64,000 bases of DNA from assembly GCA_047967505.1 (NCBI GenBank), contig CM106538.1; one strand, given 5' to 3'. A program made the translations under genes and the position numbers. The notes beneath the pieces were generated by a model. That model saw only the letters and a program-made list of their open reading frames with translations, was not told where the DNA came from and did no database searches. This DNA is from Dipteris shenzhenensis (Eukaryota; Polypodiophyta; Polypodiopsida; Gleicheniales). The number at the start of each line of letters is the position of its first letter. The stretch's first letter is position 1. Shown here in pieces: positions 1 to 9,636 of the stretch.

Positions 1-556
1 AAGAAAACCGACTTGTAAAAAATGATTCATAATTAAAATCTGTACTTACATCCCAATTCTGACGATCTGGATGTCCTTTTGCAAGCCCTTGTTGTGCTTT
101 TTTGGGTATGTTAAAGAGAATCCATTGTCCCCTCACCTGCTTAAGTATATCAATGTATGGAGATTGTCTCAAGATATTTTGAGACTCCAGGTTTGCCATC
201 TTTGATATCTCCACACAAAAGCGTGCAGGACAATTCACTACAATCCTCACTAGCGGATGCGGTAGTAGTTCTTTCTTTGGGCTGTGCTGTTATCATCATT
301 AGATGTGAATATTTTAGCAGCATATATTGAATGTTGTCCAGATAGTATCCAGTAGTGGCACTTGGTTAAATCCTTTTTATCTACCCTTTCCAGGGGCTGC
401 TTTGTTTCAGGATTGAAAGGCATTAAATCCGCTACAGCAATAGGAGGCCTAGAGTTATAACCGAAGTCTGCAGCAAGCTTCTCCACATGCTCTTTGTTCA
501 ACCCTCTATATACATAGCTTGGAGGAGCTTTTTGACATCTTGCAACTGGAATTGAA
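1..556 (-). pseudogene. 3' part of an interrupted gene with a ParB-like segment
   Basis: Minus-strand coding run entering from the LTR element at 557. The segment at about 250-501 holds RPPIAVADLMPFNP, then YWILSGQHSIYAAK. This resembles the ParB/sulfiredoxin-like pattern in which a short strand-rich motif is followed by a G-x-(H/R)-R-like helix; the match is by eye only. Near 258-262 the frame shifts by one base, after which the run continues as VRIVVNCPARFCVEIS and onward to QNWD. It ends at about position 51 at a good splice donor (GAT|GTAAGT), so an intron starts there and the gene continues off the window. Upstream exons lie at 3189-3944, beyond the inserted retrotransposon. The function is unknown. 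The insertion plus the frameshift make it a pseudogene, unless the frameshift is a sequencing error. Confidence 0.55.
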
Positions 557-845
557 TGTTGGGATATCTCAAGGTGTATGCCTCAGGCACACCTTATGTT
601 TCTATGTGTGAATGCTAGAGGCACAGTTAGGTGCCCACAAGCACAGTTAGGTGGTGGAAAAGCCACATAGGATGATTGAGTGAATCTAGGAGCAGATTGA
701 GGAGATGATTCTGGAGCTTTGAGGTCATCAGTGATGTCAGTGACCTTGTATGAGGTGCCTACTTAAGGACCTCTTTCTTCTTCATTCTATATGCAAGTAT
801 TCTGATTTTGTGTCCACTCTACTCTTTCCTTTCAGTGTTCCAACA
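557..845 (+). repeat. 5' LTR of TR-GAG copy 1
   Basis: It starts TGTTGGGATATC and ends CCAACA, a 6-bp terminal inverted repeat. It matches 2908-3188 nearly base for base except for 8 extra bases (TTTTGTGT) near 805-813. It should carry the promoter and polyadenylation signals; CTTAAGGACCTC near 761 precedes the probable transcript start, but no canonical TATA box is obvious. Confidence 0.93.
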
Positions 846-857
846 TGGTATCAGAGC
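846..857 (+). promoter_or_regulatory. Primer binding site, initiator-Met tRNA
   Basis: TGGTATCAGAGC abuts the 5' LTR. It is the standard plant copia primer site, complementary to the 3' end of initiator methionine tRNA. Confidence 0.93.
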
Positions 858-1628
858 CATTTGATCCCCCTTGAGCCCATTTTTGCCACATCATCATCTT
901 CTTCCTCTTCTTCTTCTTCACCATCTCTCCCTCTTCTTCCAAAAATTTGCTTGAGCTTGTTCTCCTCTGATTCTCACCCATTTCCCACGCCCTTCTACTG
1001 GAGATCCCTCTTGTTGGGGCGAGTTTACGGCTGCAAGCAATTGAAGAATAATACGCGCTGCTGGTCGCCATTGCACGAAAATCATCGATTCTTCTTCCTG
1101 TGATTTCTCTGCGCCTGCTTCGTCTTTGTCTAATTCCTTCCAGGGCAAGCTTCTCCATACCTAGAGCTACCTTGTGCTGAAATCTGAGTAGCAATGGCTG
1201 CATATTGAAGGAGAAAACAGAGAAAAACCAGTCGACTTTGTTCAAGAAGGTGAAGGCGACCTGACGCATATTTTCGCCTCTTCTTCCCAGAGGATCTACT
1301 GTGGTATACCAGCTTTCTTTTGCCTCATAAATCCCCCTTTCTTTTGATTTGAAGAGTGTGATATGAGCCCTCCAAGTTCAGCTCTCTAGTTTTGACAGTT
1401 TTGACATACTTTTGAAAATGATGCTACATAAAATGCTACTCTAGCATTTCTGGTCTTTTGAAGTTTTCAATAACTTCACTACAAGTGTTGCTTCAGTTTT
1501 GTTTTGACTTGCTAGACCTGGTTGTGATTGGAAAGTGTTTATTTCATCCACTTCTATGAAGCATGCAAAAAGTAGCATCATTGTTTGAAAACTAGTCACT
1601 ACTATTTGCTACATCAAGTGCTCATACT

Positions 1629-2531
1629 TTGGAAGCATTTCAATTATTTTTGCCTTGTAAGAGAGATAGACACTGCCCAATATCTGGGTTAGACCCTCTC
1701 ATGGCTACCTTATATAATCTTGAGAAGTTCAATGGAAAGGGCTTCCATACATGGCAAATGAAGGTAAAATTTGCATTGATGCGGGAGAACTTATGGGGAC
1801 TTGTCAAACCTACTCCTACCGCTTCTTCTACGGCCTCAAATGCTAGACAATCTTCAACTCCGACACGACCGGCAAGGGATCCAGCAAGAGAAGAAAAAGC
1901 ATATGGTCTAATTGCTTTAGCTTTGGGTGATGATTACATACATCATATATCTGACTTGGAGTCTCCATCGGAAGCATGGCAGAAGCTAGACTTGATTTTT
2001 GGTGCAAGCTCTCACATATCTAAACTATCACTTAAAATCTCTTTCTTTGAATTAAAGATGGCAAGTGATACTACTTTAGCTGCTCATGTCAACTATATGT
2101 GGAGTCTTATGACTCAGTTAGCTTCTATCAACTCTCCTATCACCCCTGATGATGCTATGGCAGTGCTACTTAAGAGTATGCCTGAAAGTTTTGATCACAT
2201 TGTTAGCACTTTGAAGAATCTTCCCAATCCAAACCTTGAAGGCATTATCTCAGCTCTCCAAGAAGAAGAAAGACATATGGAGTTAAGAAAAGGCAATGAC
2301 ACTGCTTATGTTATGAAATTCCAGAAGGGCAAGTATTCTCCTTGCAATCACTGTGGAAAGACAAATCACCTTTCAAAGGACTGCTTCAAAGTTAATCCAT
2401 GCAAGCACTGTGGCAAAAACAACCATAGTGATAAGTTTTGCAGAGCCAAAGCAAAGACAGAAAATGCAAATCTACTTACAGTTAATGAGCCTCCACAAGA
2501 TGAGGCATCCTTTGAAGATTATGTATTTTAA
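1629..2531 (+). CDS. gag: Copia-type Gag (UBN2 domain plus two CCHC knuckles)
   Basis: Intact 300-residue nucleocapsid protein that packages the element RNA in virus-like particles. An N-terminal FNGKGFHTWQMKVKF motif at about residues 33-47 leads into a UBN2-type Gag core (the LGDDYIHHISDLESPSEAW and LSLKISFFELKMASDTTL regions). Two CCHC zinc knuckles follow, CNHCGKTNHLSKDC (239-252) and CKHCGKNNHSDKFC (258-271). The sequence stops at EDYVF soon after. An ATG at 1701 (MATLYNL) matches the usual copia Gag start better, so the true protein may be 276 residues. About 780 bp of untranslated leader lies between the primer site and the start. No pol domain follows. Confidence 0.9.
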   Translation: MEAFQLFLPCKRDRHCPISGLDPLMATLYNLEKFNGKGFHTWQMKVKFALMRENLWGLVKPTPTASSTASNARQSSTPTRPARDPAREEKAYGLIALALGDDYIHHISDLESPSEAWQKLDLIFGASSHISKLSLKISFFELKMASDTTLAAHVNYMWSLMTQLASINSPITPDDAMAVLLKSMPESFDHIVSTLKNLPNPNLEGIISALQEEERHMELRKGNDTAYVMKFQKGKYSPCNHCGKTNHLSKDCFKVNPCKHCGKNNHSDKFCRAKAKTENANLLTVNEPPQDEASFEDYVF

Positions 2532-2896
2532 ACACATCTCTATGTATGCTCCAGATCTCTCTTTTTATGTCAAGGTACTCAGCCTGGATAGTCCTCCAAA
2601 ATGAATTAAAATAAACTATTGTGTTTTGTGTGTTTTGTAAACACCTCTGGTCACCTTATGATGTAGGCCATGTGTATGTTTTGCTCCATGGTACCTCCTG
2701 CAGACATTGTGTGCATGTACATGCAGGGGAGATAACCATTGGAAGGTCTTTTATGTATCCCTTTTGTTTACCTTACACCCAAGGAAACCCTTGCTAGCAT
2801 GAGAACCTAGCCATAGATTTATCCTTGACCACCATGAGATGGCATCAGAAACTATGAGACTAGATGTATCCTTGACATAGCCTGAGGCATTTCCTT

Positions 2897-2905
2897 GAGG
2901 GGGGG
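2897..2905 (+). promoter_or_regulatory. Polypurine tract of TR-GAG copy 1
   Basis: GAGGGGGGG followed by TT lies immediately before the 3' LTR, where plus-strand DNA synthesis is primed. Confidence 0.85.
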
Positions 2906-2907
2906 TT

Positions 2908-3188
2908 TGTTGGGATATCTCAAGGTGTATGCCTCAGGCACACCTTATGTTTCTATGTGTGAGTGCTAGAGGCACAGTTAGGTGCCCACAAGCACAGTTA
3001 GGTGGTGGAAAAGCCACATAGGATGATTGAGTGAATCTAGGAGCAGATTGAGGAGATGATTGTGGAGCTTTGAGGTCATCAGTGATGTCAGTGACCTTGT
3101 ATGAGGTGCCTACTTAAGGACCTCTTTCTTCTTCATTCTATATGCAAGTATTCTGACCACTCTACTCTTTCCTTTCAGTGTTCCAACA
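2908..3188 (+). repeat. 3' LTR of TR-GAG copy 1
   Basis: 281-bp copy of the 5' LTR lacking an 8-bp stretch, with the same TGTTGG...CCAACA ends. It is followed at 3189 by the TTGAA target duplication. Confidence 0.93.
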
Positions 3189-3944
3189 TTGAAAATGTTG
3201 CATGCAACCCGAATGGGTAGTATTTTTCATATTCCACCAAGCCTGATGGTTTCTTTTTCCCTTTTTTTCCTATGACCTTTCCACTTGGCTCCAATTCACT
3301 ACCACTGCTTCTTTCCACAACTGCTAGCATACCCTCTGGAGGTGTTCCTTCTTGTGGTACATCAACTATAGTTAGCTTTCCTTTCTTTGCCCCTTCTCCG
3401 CTACCACCTGGTGCTTGAACCATAGTCGATTTTCCTTTCTTTGTTCCTTCCCCACTATCTTCCCCACTCTTACGCTTCTTTAATGTTGCTGAAACTTTGC
3501 GATATGATTCAATGATTGTTGTCACTGTGTGAATTTCATTTCCATCAATTGATTCAACACTTATCCAGCCTCTTGATTGCATGTTGTCATCTACATCAGA
3601 CTTCATACGAGATGCTTCATAATCGCTGGGATCCAAGAGAATCTTATTATTTTGATTTATAATGATCGAAACAATCCAATATCTCCCTCTTTTCCAACCA
3701 CATCTTCAATGATTTGATGTACCGATCCAACACAAGTGTATGCACTTTTATTAGGTAACAAAACAAATAAGTGAACTCGTGTCAACTGTGCTCCCTCAAT
3801 ACTATATATGTCAAAGTACCAAGGTATGCTTTTTTCTGCAAATCCACTTACAACTTTCTCAACCTTCTTCACATTTGTGTCTTTCCTGTAAAAAACCCAA
3901 GCAATATACAAACTATCATCTTTATAATCTTTAATGTTAGACAA
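3189..3944 (-). pseudogene. 5' part of the interrupted ParB-like gene
   Basis: Two minus-strand open segments. The first (3657-3944) contains SLYIAWVFYRKDTNVKKVEK and ends VGKEGDIGLFRSL. The second (about 3189-3636) has a Lys/Gly/Ser-rich linker containing two similar GEG/AKKGK blocks and ends YEKYYPFGLHATF. They are in different frames but could be joined across a short intron, since an AG acceptor precedes the codons for ILLDPSDYE. If the LTR element and one copy of its TTGAA target duplication are removed, the frame runs directly from YPFGLHATFS into IPVARCQKAPPSYVYRGLNK of the 1-556 part. This shows that the two parts were one gene. I do not recognise the N-terminal half. Confidence 0.5.
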
Positions 3945-4025
3945 AACACATTATCGATAAACATATCTGGAATAGAATCTAGAATTGACACTAGACATAG
4001 TAGTAGATTTGAGAAAGCACTAGAT

Positions 4026-5450
4026 TCTAGGGAGATTTGGTCGCACTAGGGAGATTTGGCCGTGCGGCCAAATCTTATGGGCTTCTTTTAAAGAACTGGA
4101 AGGGGAAGTTTGGATGTGTGTCCAAATCATATGGGATTCTTTCAAAGCACCAAAGTTTGGGGAGATTTGGCCTTGTGGCCAAATCTTGTGGGCTTCTTTC
4201 AAAGCACTAGGGTCTGGAGAGATTTGGCTGTGCAACCAAATCTTGCTAGCTTCTTTCAAATCAGTCAATCTTTCTAGCTTCTTTTAAATCACTTGGGTTT
4301 AGCGAGATTTGGCCATGCAGCCAAATCTTGCTAGCTTCTTTCTAATCACGAGGGTCTATGGAGATTTGGCCGTGCGGCTAAATCTTTTCAAAGCACCAGG
4401 GTTTGGGGAGATTTGTGTGCGGTCAAATCTTGGTAGCTTCTTTCTAATCACAAGGGTCTATGGAGATTTGGCCATGCGGCCAAATCTTTTCAAAGCACCA
4501 GGTTTAGGGAGATTTGGCCGTGCAGCCAAATCTTTTCAAAGCACTAGGTTTAGGGAGATTTGGCCGTGCAGCCAAATCTTGCTAGCTTCTTTCTAATCAC
4601 GAGGGTCTATGGAGATTTGGCCATGTAGCCAAATCTTTTCAAAGCACCAAGGTTTGGGAAGATTTGTGTGCAGTCAAATCATGCTAGCTTCTTTCTAATC
4701 ATAAGGGTCTATGGAGATTTGGCCGTGTGGCCAATTCTTTTCAAAGCACCAGGTTTAGGGAGATTTGGCCGTGCAGCCAAATCTTTTCAAAGCACCACGT
4801 TTGGGGAGATTTGGATGTGCAGCCAAATCTTTTCAAAGCACCAGGTTTGGGGAGATTTGGCCGTGCAGCAAAATCTTTTTAAAGCACCAAGTTTGGGGAG
4901 ATTTGGCCGTGCAGCAAAATCTTTTCAAAGCACCAGGTTTGGGGAGATTTGGCTACGATGCGAAATCTTTCTAGCTTTTTATAAGTCACGAGGGTTTAGG
5001 GAGATTTGACTGTGCAGCCAAATCTTGCTAGATTCTTTCTAATCACAAGGGTCTAGGGAGATTTGGCCGTGCGGCCAAATCTTTTCAAAGCAGCAAGATT
5101 TGGGGAGATTTGGTTGTGATGCCAAATCTTTCTAGCTTCTTTTAAATCACCTCGGTCTAAGGAGATTTGTCCATGCAGCCAAATCTTGCTAGCTTCTTTC
5201 TAATCATGAGGGTCTAGGGAGATTTGGCCATGTGGCCAAATCTTGCTATCTTCTTTCTAATCACGAGTGTCGAGGAAGATTTGGTTGTGTGGCCAAATCT
5301 TTTCAAAGCAACAAGGTTTAGGAAGATTTAGTTGTGATGCCAAATCTTTATAGCTTCTTTGAAATCACCAAGGTCTAGGGAGATTTGGCTATACGGCCAA
5401 ATCTTGTATGTTTTGAAAGAAGCTAGAAGATTTGGCCGCATGGCCAAATC
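4026..5450. repeat. Self-complementary minisatellite array
   Basis: More than 20 degenerate tandem units built on GAGATTTGGCCGTGC followed by GGCCAAATCTT, so each unit contains a hairpin-forming core (GATTTGGCC...GGCCAAATC). Cores are separated by one of two spacers, TTCAAAGCACCAGGTTTGGG (units of about 48 bp) or GCTAGCTTCTTTCTAATCA (units of about 57 bp). The last unit near 5405-5450 is inverted (GAAAGAAGCTAG before the core). Frames through the array give repetitive nonsense proteins on both strands and are not genes. Confidence 0.9.
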
Positions 5451-5765
5451 TCCCCATTTAAAATTTAAAATTCAAATCTTAAGATTCAAATTTCAAATCT
5501 AAAAAATTCAAAATCTTAGATTCAAAATTCAAAATCTTAGATACAGAATTCAAATTTCAAATTTGAAGATATGAAAGTCAAATCATATACTAAAGACCCT
5601 ACTTTCAAATCACACTTCGAGATTCCTACTTTTACAAGACTCTTTCTTTCAAATCGTGGTGTTCCGAAATGGAGAAAATGGAGAACATGCATGAATTAGG
5701 TACACTTTCGATTTCTTTCATTTTCTTACTTGGACGATTGAGTAGCCATTGTTGTTTGTGAGCTT
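5451..5765. other. AT-rich degenerate repeat and spacer
   Basis: From 5455 to about 5590 there are short imperfect repeats of AATTCAAATCTTAGATTCAAA. The rest is unassigned spacer with no gene seen. Confidence 0.6.
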
Positions 5766-6050
5766 GTGCTCTTTGGATTTCAAGCAATCGTAGGAGCTGT
5801 AGAGAGAGTAGCTATAGCATCAAGAAACAAGATTTGGATGTGCAATAAAGGTGATCCTCCACGTTGGGAATCTGTTGATGCTATTGTATGGTCATGGGTT
5901 CCAAAATGTAACCTCTCAAAGAAGGTTTCCTCGAAGAGCAGCAACCTCCCCATCAAGGTGAAGATACCAACCATTGCACACAAGCGAGCTTTATCCAATT
6001 TGTCTCATAGAACAGATTCTGACTCTGATGCTGACTCCACAATGGAGTGA
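5766..6050 (+). other. Unrecognised 94-codon ORF
   Basis: An ORF with a Trp-rich stretch (WESVDAIVWSWVPKCNLS), a Lys-rich centre and an acidic tail (DSDSDADSTME). I do not recognise it. It might be a scrap of a retrotransposon Gag or of a host gene; chance is also possible. Confidence 0.2.
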
Positions 6051-6654
6051 AGGTACTTGAAAAGCATGAATTTTTTTTCCTTGCACAACAATAATTTAAT
6101 TGAATACTAACAAATATTTGGAAGGTATGACATTGATCTTTTTTCTTTATCTTTTTTTTTGCAGACCATTGCTTTGTGGTTGCAAGTTCTGCACACTCGA
6201 CAAAATATCAAGGACTAGTGTTGCATTCTTACTTTTTCTCCAACTAAACTAAAATGGTGTTTTTGAACACCACTTTTTTTCGAGAAGAGGCAAAAAATGC
6301 TTCGTTAAACTCAAACATATGATTTTTTTTTCTCAGCTAATGCAGAACAGGCACACTCCAAATTGTGAGTTTCATATACACAGCCAAATCCAGGGAGAAA
6401 GTCAATGGAGTGCACTCAATGCATTGTAATTGTAACCCCTCAAAAAATACCATGCATTGGTCGCTCATTGGTCGAAACCTCAACATTTGACATTTTATTT
6501 ATGTTGATGCAAACCATGCACATTTGCGAGATGTGGATGGACTGCCAAATCTATGGGAAAAATTATCAATGAAAAACATTGAATGTTACATAATTACAAC
6601 CCCTCAAAAGTTCCCAAATTATCAAGATTTTCCCAAATTCTCTAATATGGTGTT
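6051..6654. other. Spacer with no gene seen
   Basis: AT-rich sequence with several poly-T runs. Two related stretches contain TAATTGTAACCCCTCAAAA (near 6426-6445) and TAATTACAACCCCTCAAAA (near 6590-6610), suggesting an old duplication. Confidence 0.4.
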
Positions 6655-8039
6655 CATTTGGCTCAGACAAAAGTAGTCTTATTGGGGCATATTGTGTCTG
6701 AAGAAGGCCTACAAATGGATCCTGACAAGGTTCAAGCAATCATGGCATTGCCAAGTCCTGAGAGTGTCACTGGTGTTCACAGAATTTTAGGAAAGAGCAA
6801 GTATTATCAACGCTTTTGTCATGATTTCACAGAGATAGTGCATCCCATGAACTTGTTGATAAGAAAAGGAGTTTCTTTCCAATGGGGTGTGGACCCGGGG
6901 GGCCCACTAGGGTTTATCATATGGTACCACGTGAGTGTAAGGGAGGGGGGTTATATAAGGGAAGGAAGGTACATTTTATAAGGTAAGGTCCCATAAATAG
7001 GGGGTAGATAGGGGGAATTTTCATATATTTATTGCACGCAACTGACGTCTCCTTATTACTACTAGTGAATCCCCCGTGGGTGTGGAGCAACAAGATTCTT
7101 TTCAGCAACTTAAGGAGGCCATGAGTAAGGGCCCAATATTGAAGCCCCCTGATTGGTCTCAAGACTTTTATGTAAATCCAAGTGTATCTTTGCATTCAGT
7201 TGGTACTGTATTGCTACAAAAAGGAGAGGTAGGTAGAATGCAACCCATCTATTATGCTAACCAATAGCTTATAGAGGTGGAAACAAGGTATGAAGAAATG
7301 GAGCAGCAAGCTCTCTCTTTGGCGTTTTTAGTTAGAAATTTTTGCTCCTATTTATTACCTGGACCATCTTTCTTCCTTACCTCTTAGTCTGTAACAGCTC
7401 TTGTTTTGTATTTTGATAGGGCTTTTAGTCCTTCATGCCAAAAAGGAGCCATGGGGATAGTCTTGATGAATTGTGAAGGTCAAGAGGTATGGGCAAGAGG
7501 ACAAGAGCGTCCAAGTATCACAAGTAACAATGCAGCTGAGTATAATGCTTTGATTCTTGGTTTGGAGGGTTGTCTTCAAAGTCAAGTTAAAGAATTGGAA
7601 GTAAGAGGAGATTGTAAAGCAAATGCAAGGGCATTACAAGACAAGAAGTCCTCATTTGAAGGAGCTTAATCAAAAGGCTATGGCACTATGCAGTTAGTTT
7701 GATTTTTGCAAGTTTGTTCATATAAACAGAAAAGAAAACCAAAGGGCAAAGGAGTTAGCTACTCAAGCCATTGTAGTACAAGACTGACAAGTGGTTTCTT
7801 GGGTAGACAATGGATGGCCAGAACTACAAGATGTTCAGTAAAATGTGAAAGAAGGCATGTTTCCTCGAGGGTTAACCCCACAACAGAAGCAGAGATTGGT
7901 TACTTTTGGCCATGCCTCCATAAGGATGTATATGAATGTCACCAATGGAACCTATCAGCTTGAGGATGTTGATGGCATGGTGATACCTAGATGCACCAAT
8001 AACTATCGCCCTAAATTATTCCATGTTCAACCGCCTTAA
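6655..8039 (+). pseudogene. Ty3/gypsy pol fragment: RT C-terminus, RNase H, truncated integrase
   Basis: The run opens with the RT thumb (KVVLLGHIVSEEGLQMDPDK, then YYQRFCHDFTEIVHPMNLLI). It continues after a small insertion into QQDSFQQLKEAMSKGPIL and the RNase H segment FYVNPSVSLHSVGTVLL. A second RNase H-like segment follows at 7406-7669 (GAMGIVLMNCEGQEVWARG ... NNAAEYNALILGLE). After several frame breaks, FPRGLTPQQKQRL, a typical stretch before the integrase zinc finger, joins directly to a pol C-terminus ending NYRPKLFHVQPP at 8036. The integrase catalytic core is therefore deleted. The fragment sits upstream of its own polypurine tract and LTR and is non-functional. Confidence 0.85.
6893..7077. 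mobile_element. Small inverted-repeat insertion (MITE-like) in gypsy pol
   Basis: 185 bp interrupt the reading frame between FQWGV and EQQDS. The flanks carry the direct repeat GGGTGTGG (6885-6892 and 7078-7085), as expected of an 8-bp target duplication. The ends are imperfect inverted repeats (ACCCGGGGGGCCCACTAGGG against ACGGGGGATTCACTAGTAGT). An 8-bp duplication suggests the hAT superfamily; a 9-bp reading (GGGTGTGGA) would suggest Mutator. Confidence 0.7.
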
Positions 8040-8044
8040 GGTCT

Positions 8045-8078
8045 AGTAGACCCTCTCTGTCACTAGAGAGGATCTACT
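8045..8078 (+). other. Stem-loop before the gypsy polypurine tract
   Basis: Arms AGTAGACCCTCTCT and AGAGAGGATCTACT pair over 14 bases with one G:T pair around a 6-base loop. It lies just after the pol stop and before GGGGGGGGGAAAGA. Confidence 0.6.
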
Positions 8079-8092
8079 GGGGGGGGGAAAGA
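8079..8092 (+). promoter_or_regulatory. Polypurine tract of the gypsy element
   Basis: A run of Gs followed by AAAGA directly precedes TGTGACACC, the probable start of the 3' LTR. Confidence 0.7.
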
Positions 8093-9250
8093 TGTGACAC
8101 CAAAAATTGATATTTTTAATTTGGCATTGGTATTGTTTTTCTCTATGTTTGATAAGAGTTTAAGTATCAAGTGATAGCCTAGCATCTCTCACTTATTTCT
8201 ATTTTCTAAGATATTGTATGGGATTGAGAGGATGAGTGGAATGGATCATTGTAAATACCATAGGTATGAATTATAAATACCTTGGTATGGGGTGAGAGTT
8301 ATTTGTGTATGGGATATTATGGGGTTTTCAAAAAATAGGAAGAGTGAGTCATATAAAGAGGTGGGCTCATGTCCATGTGTTCTAATAATATAAAAGAGGC
8401 CACATGCCAAGCGTGTGGAAGGCATGTGGAGGAGTGTGGAGTCAAGAGGAATCCTTCTAGAATTCCCATGTGGAATAAGGAGGATGTGGACATATGGAAA
8501 AGAGAGGGTCCCTATGGGCTCCATATGGGGAGACTCTTGACTTTCTCAATATTTTAAGAGTCTTGAGCATTTTTTGATGGGACAAATGGCGAGAGTAGCC
8601 AAAAAGGACATGGATGGTGACATACATGCTTATGTGATTGATGGGGAAGAGAATCTATAGGTAGCAATTGTAAATGGGTGAAGGAGGGTGATAAAATCTC
8701 TATAAAAGGAGCCCTCCTCTCCCTTGTTCATCATCTCTTCTACCATTAGACCTCATGTTACTGTAGCTCTAGTCTCCTCAAGCCTCTTCCATGAGCCTTC
8801 TCTCCCTCTTGTAGATATTCTCTTATGTAGACTCTTGAGTCCATCTCTCTCTAGTTTATTCTCTCTCTATGAGTAGTCTTGGAGCTTCCGCTCCCTCTTG
8901 TATGTATGAAACCTCTTCTTCTCCCTTGTGTTTGTAGTTTTTTGAGTGTATTTGAATGGAGTCTTATTATCATGGCAATGAAAGTCACTTTTTATCATTT
9001 TCCTTGAGTCTCCATTCCTATGTTCTTTTCTCTCTCTATTCAAGTCTCTAAAGTAGTCCTTGTTCGGCCGCTCACTATGCGCACATGGTCCATCCGTTTC
9101 CTAAGCCACCATGAAAGCTTCTTTTTCCCTTTTAGGCGAATTCTAGGGGTATTGGATCGTTGATAATTGTGTAGCCTTGAGGGAGTAGTTTACTTAGGCG
9201 AAATCTGCATGGGCAGATGGCAGTTAATATAGTAGTTAGACCCCTTGTCA
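8093..9250 (+). repeat. Probable 3' LTR of the gypsy element
   Basis: It begins TGTGACACC directly after a polypurine tract. It contains a promoter-like TATA box at 8701 with a pyrimidine-rich leader. The 3' limit is uncertain; TTGTCA at 9245-9250 is the best TG...CA partner. ORFs inside the LTR are not genes. Confidence 0.55.
8701..8707 (+). promoter_or_regulatory. TATA box in the gypsy LTR
   Basis: TATAAAA followed by GGAGCCCTCCTCTCCC, about 0.6 kb into the LTR, a typical position for the U3/R boundary. Confidence 0.6.
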
Positions 9251-9599
9251 GTATTTGGCCTATAACTTTCTCCTCAATGGTCGGGATGGAGCATTAATAA
9301 AAGTGGGGATGTGGCTATTTTGGCAAGAGTGGTGTCTAGAGAGAAATACCCAATAAATGATAAACCACAAGAGGGCAAAAACTTGACCCTAACAACACAT
9401 TAGGAGCACATTAAAAAGCCTTAACAACCACTAAACCAAAACTTAAAGTGGTCAAGTTGACCAAATGAACTGAAAGAAGTGGATGGGCTTGATTAGCAAA
9501 AAACTCATCTGTCCATCCCTTAGGACCCTTGTAGGGCTAAAAAAGCAAAAAAAAAGGAATGTGTGGAGGAAGACTCCAAGAGATAAATGGGAGATAAAG

Positions 9600-9636
<37 letters not shown>

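Larger units (their letters stand above)
557..3188 (+). mobile_element. TR-GAG type non-autonomous LTR retrotransposon, copy 1
   Basis: Structurally complete LTR element of 2.63 kb. It has LTRs of 289 and 281 bp with TGTTGG...CCAACA ends, an initiator-Met tRNA primer site directly after the 5' LTR, a polypurine tract directly before the 3' LTR, and a perfect 5-bp target duplication TTGAA at 552-556 and 3189-3193. The only long ORF is a copia-type Gag. Just 376 bp separate the Gag stop from the 3' LTR, so no protease, integrase or RT can be encoded. This fits the published class of terminal-repeat retrotransposons with a GAG domain (TR-GAG), which are thought to be mobilised by enzymes of autonomous copia elements. 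The LTRs differ mainly by one 8-bp gap and a few substitutions, suggesting a recent insertion. Confidence 0.93.

Noticed and set aside
750-1269. ORFs on both strands over the TR-GAG leader
   Set aside because: They lie across the LTR/leader boundary, have no domain, and are not conserved in copy 2.
3657-3944. Start of an independent short gene
   Set aside because: It lies in line with the ParB-like gene and is better seen as its upstream exon, although the exact splice is not proven.
4309-5009. Repetitive ORFs (EIWPCSQIF, KAPGLGRFG units) in the hairpin array
   Set aside because: Units change frame and are open on both strands because the repeat is self-complementary.
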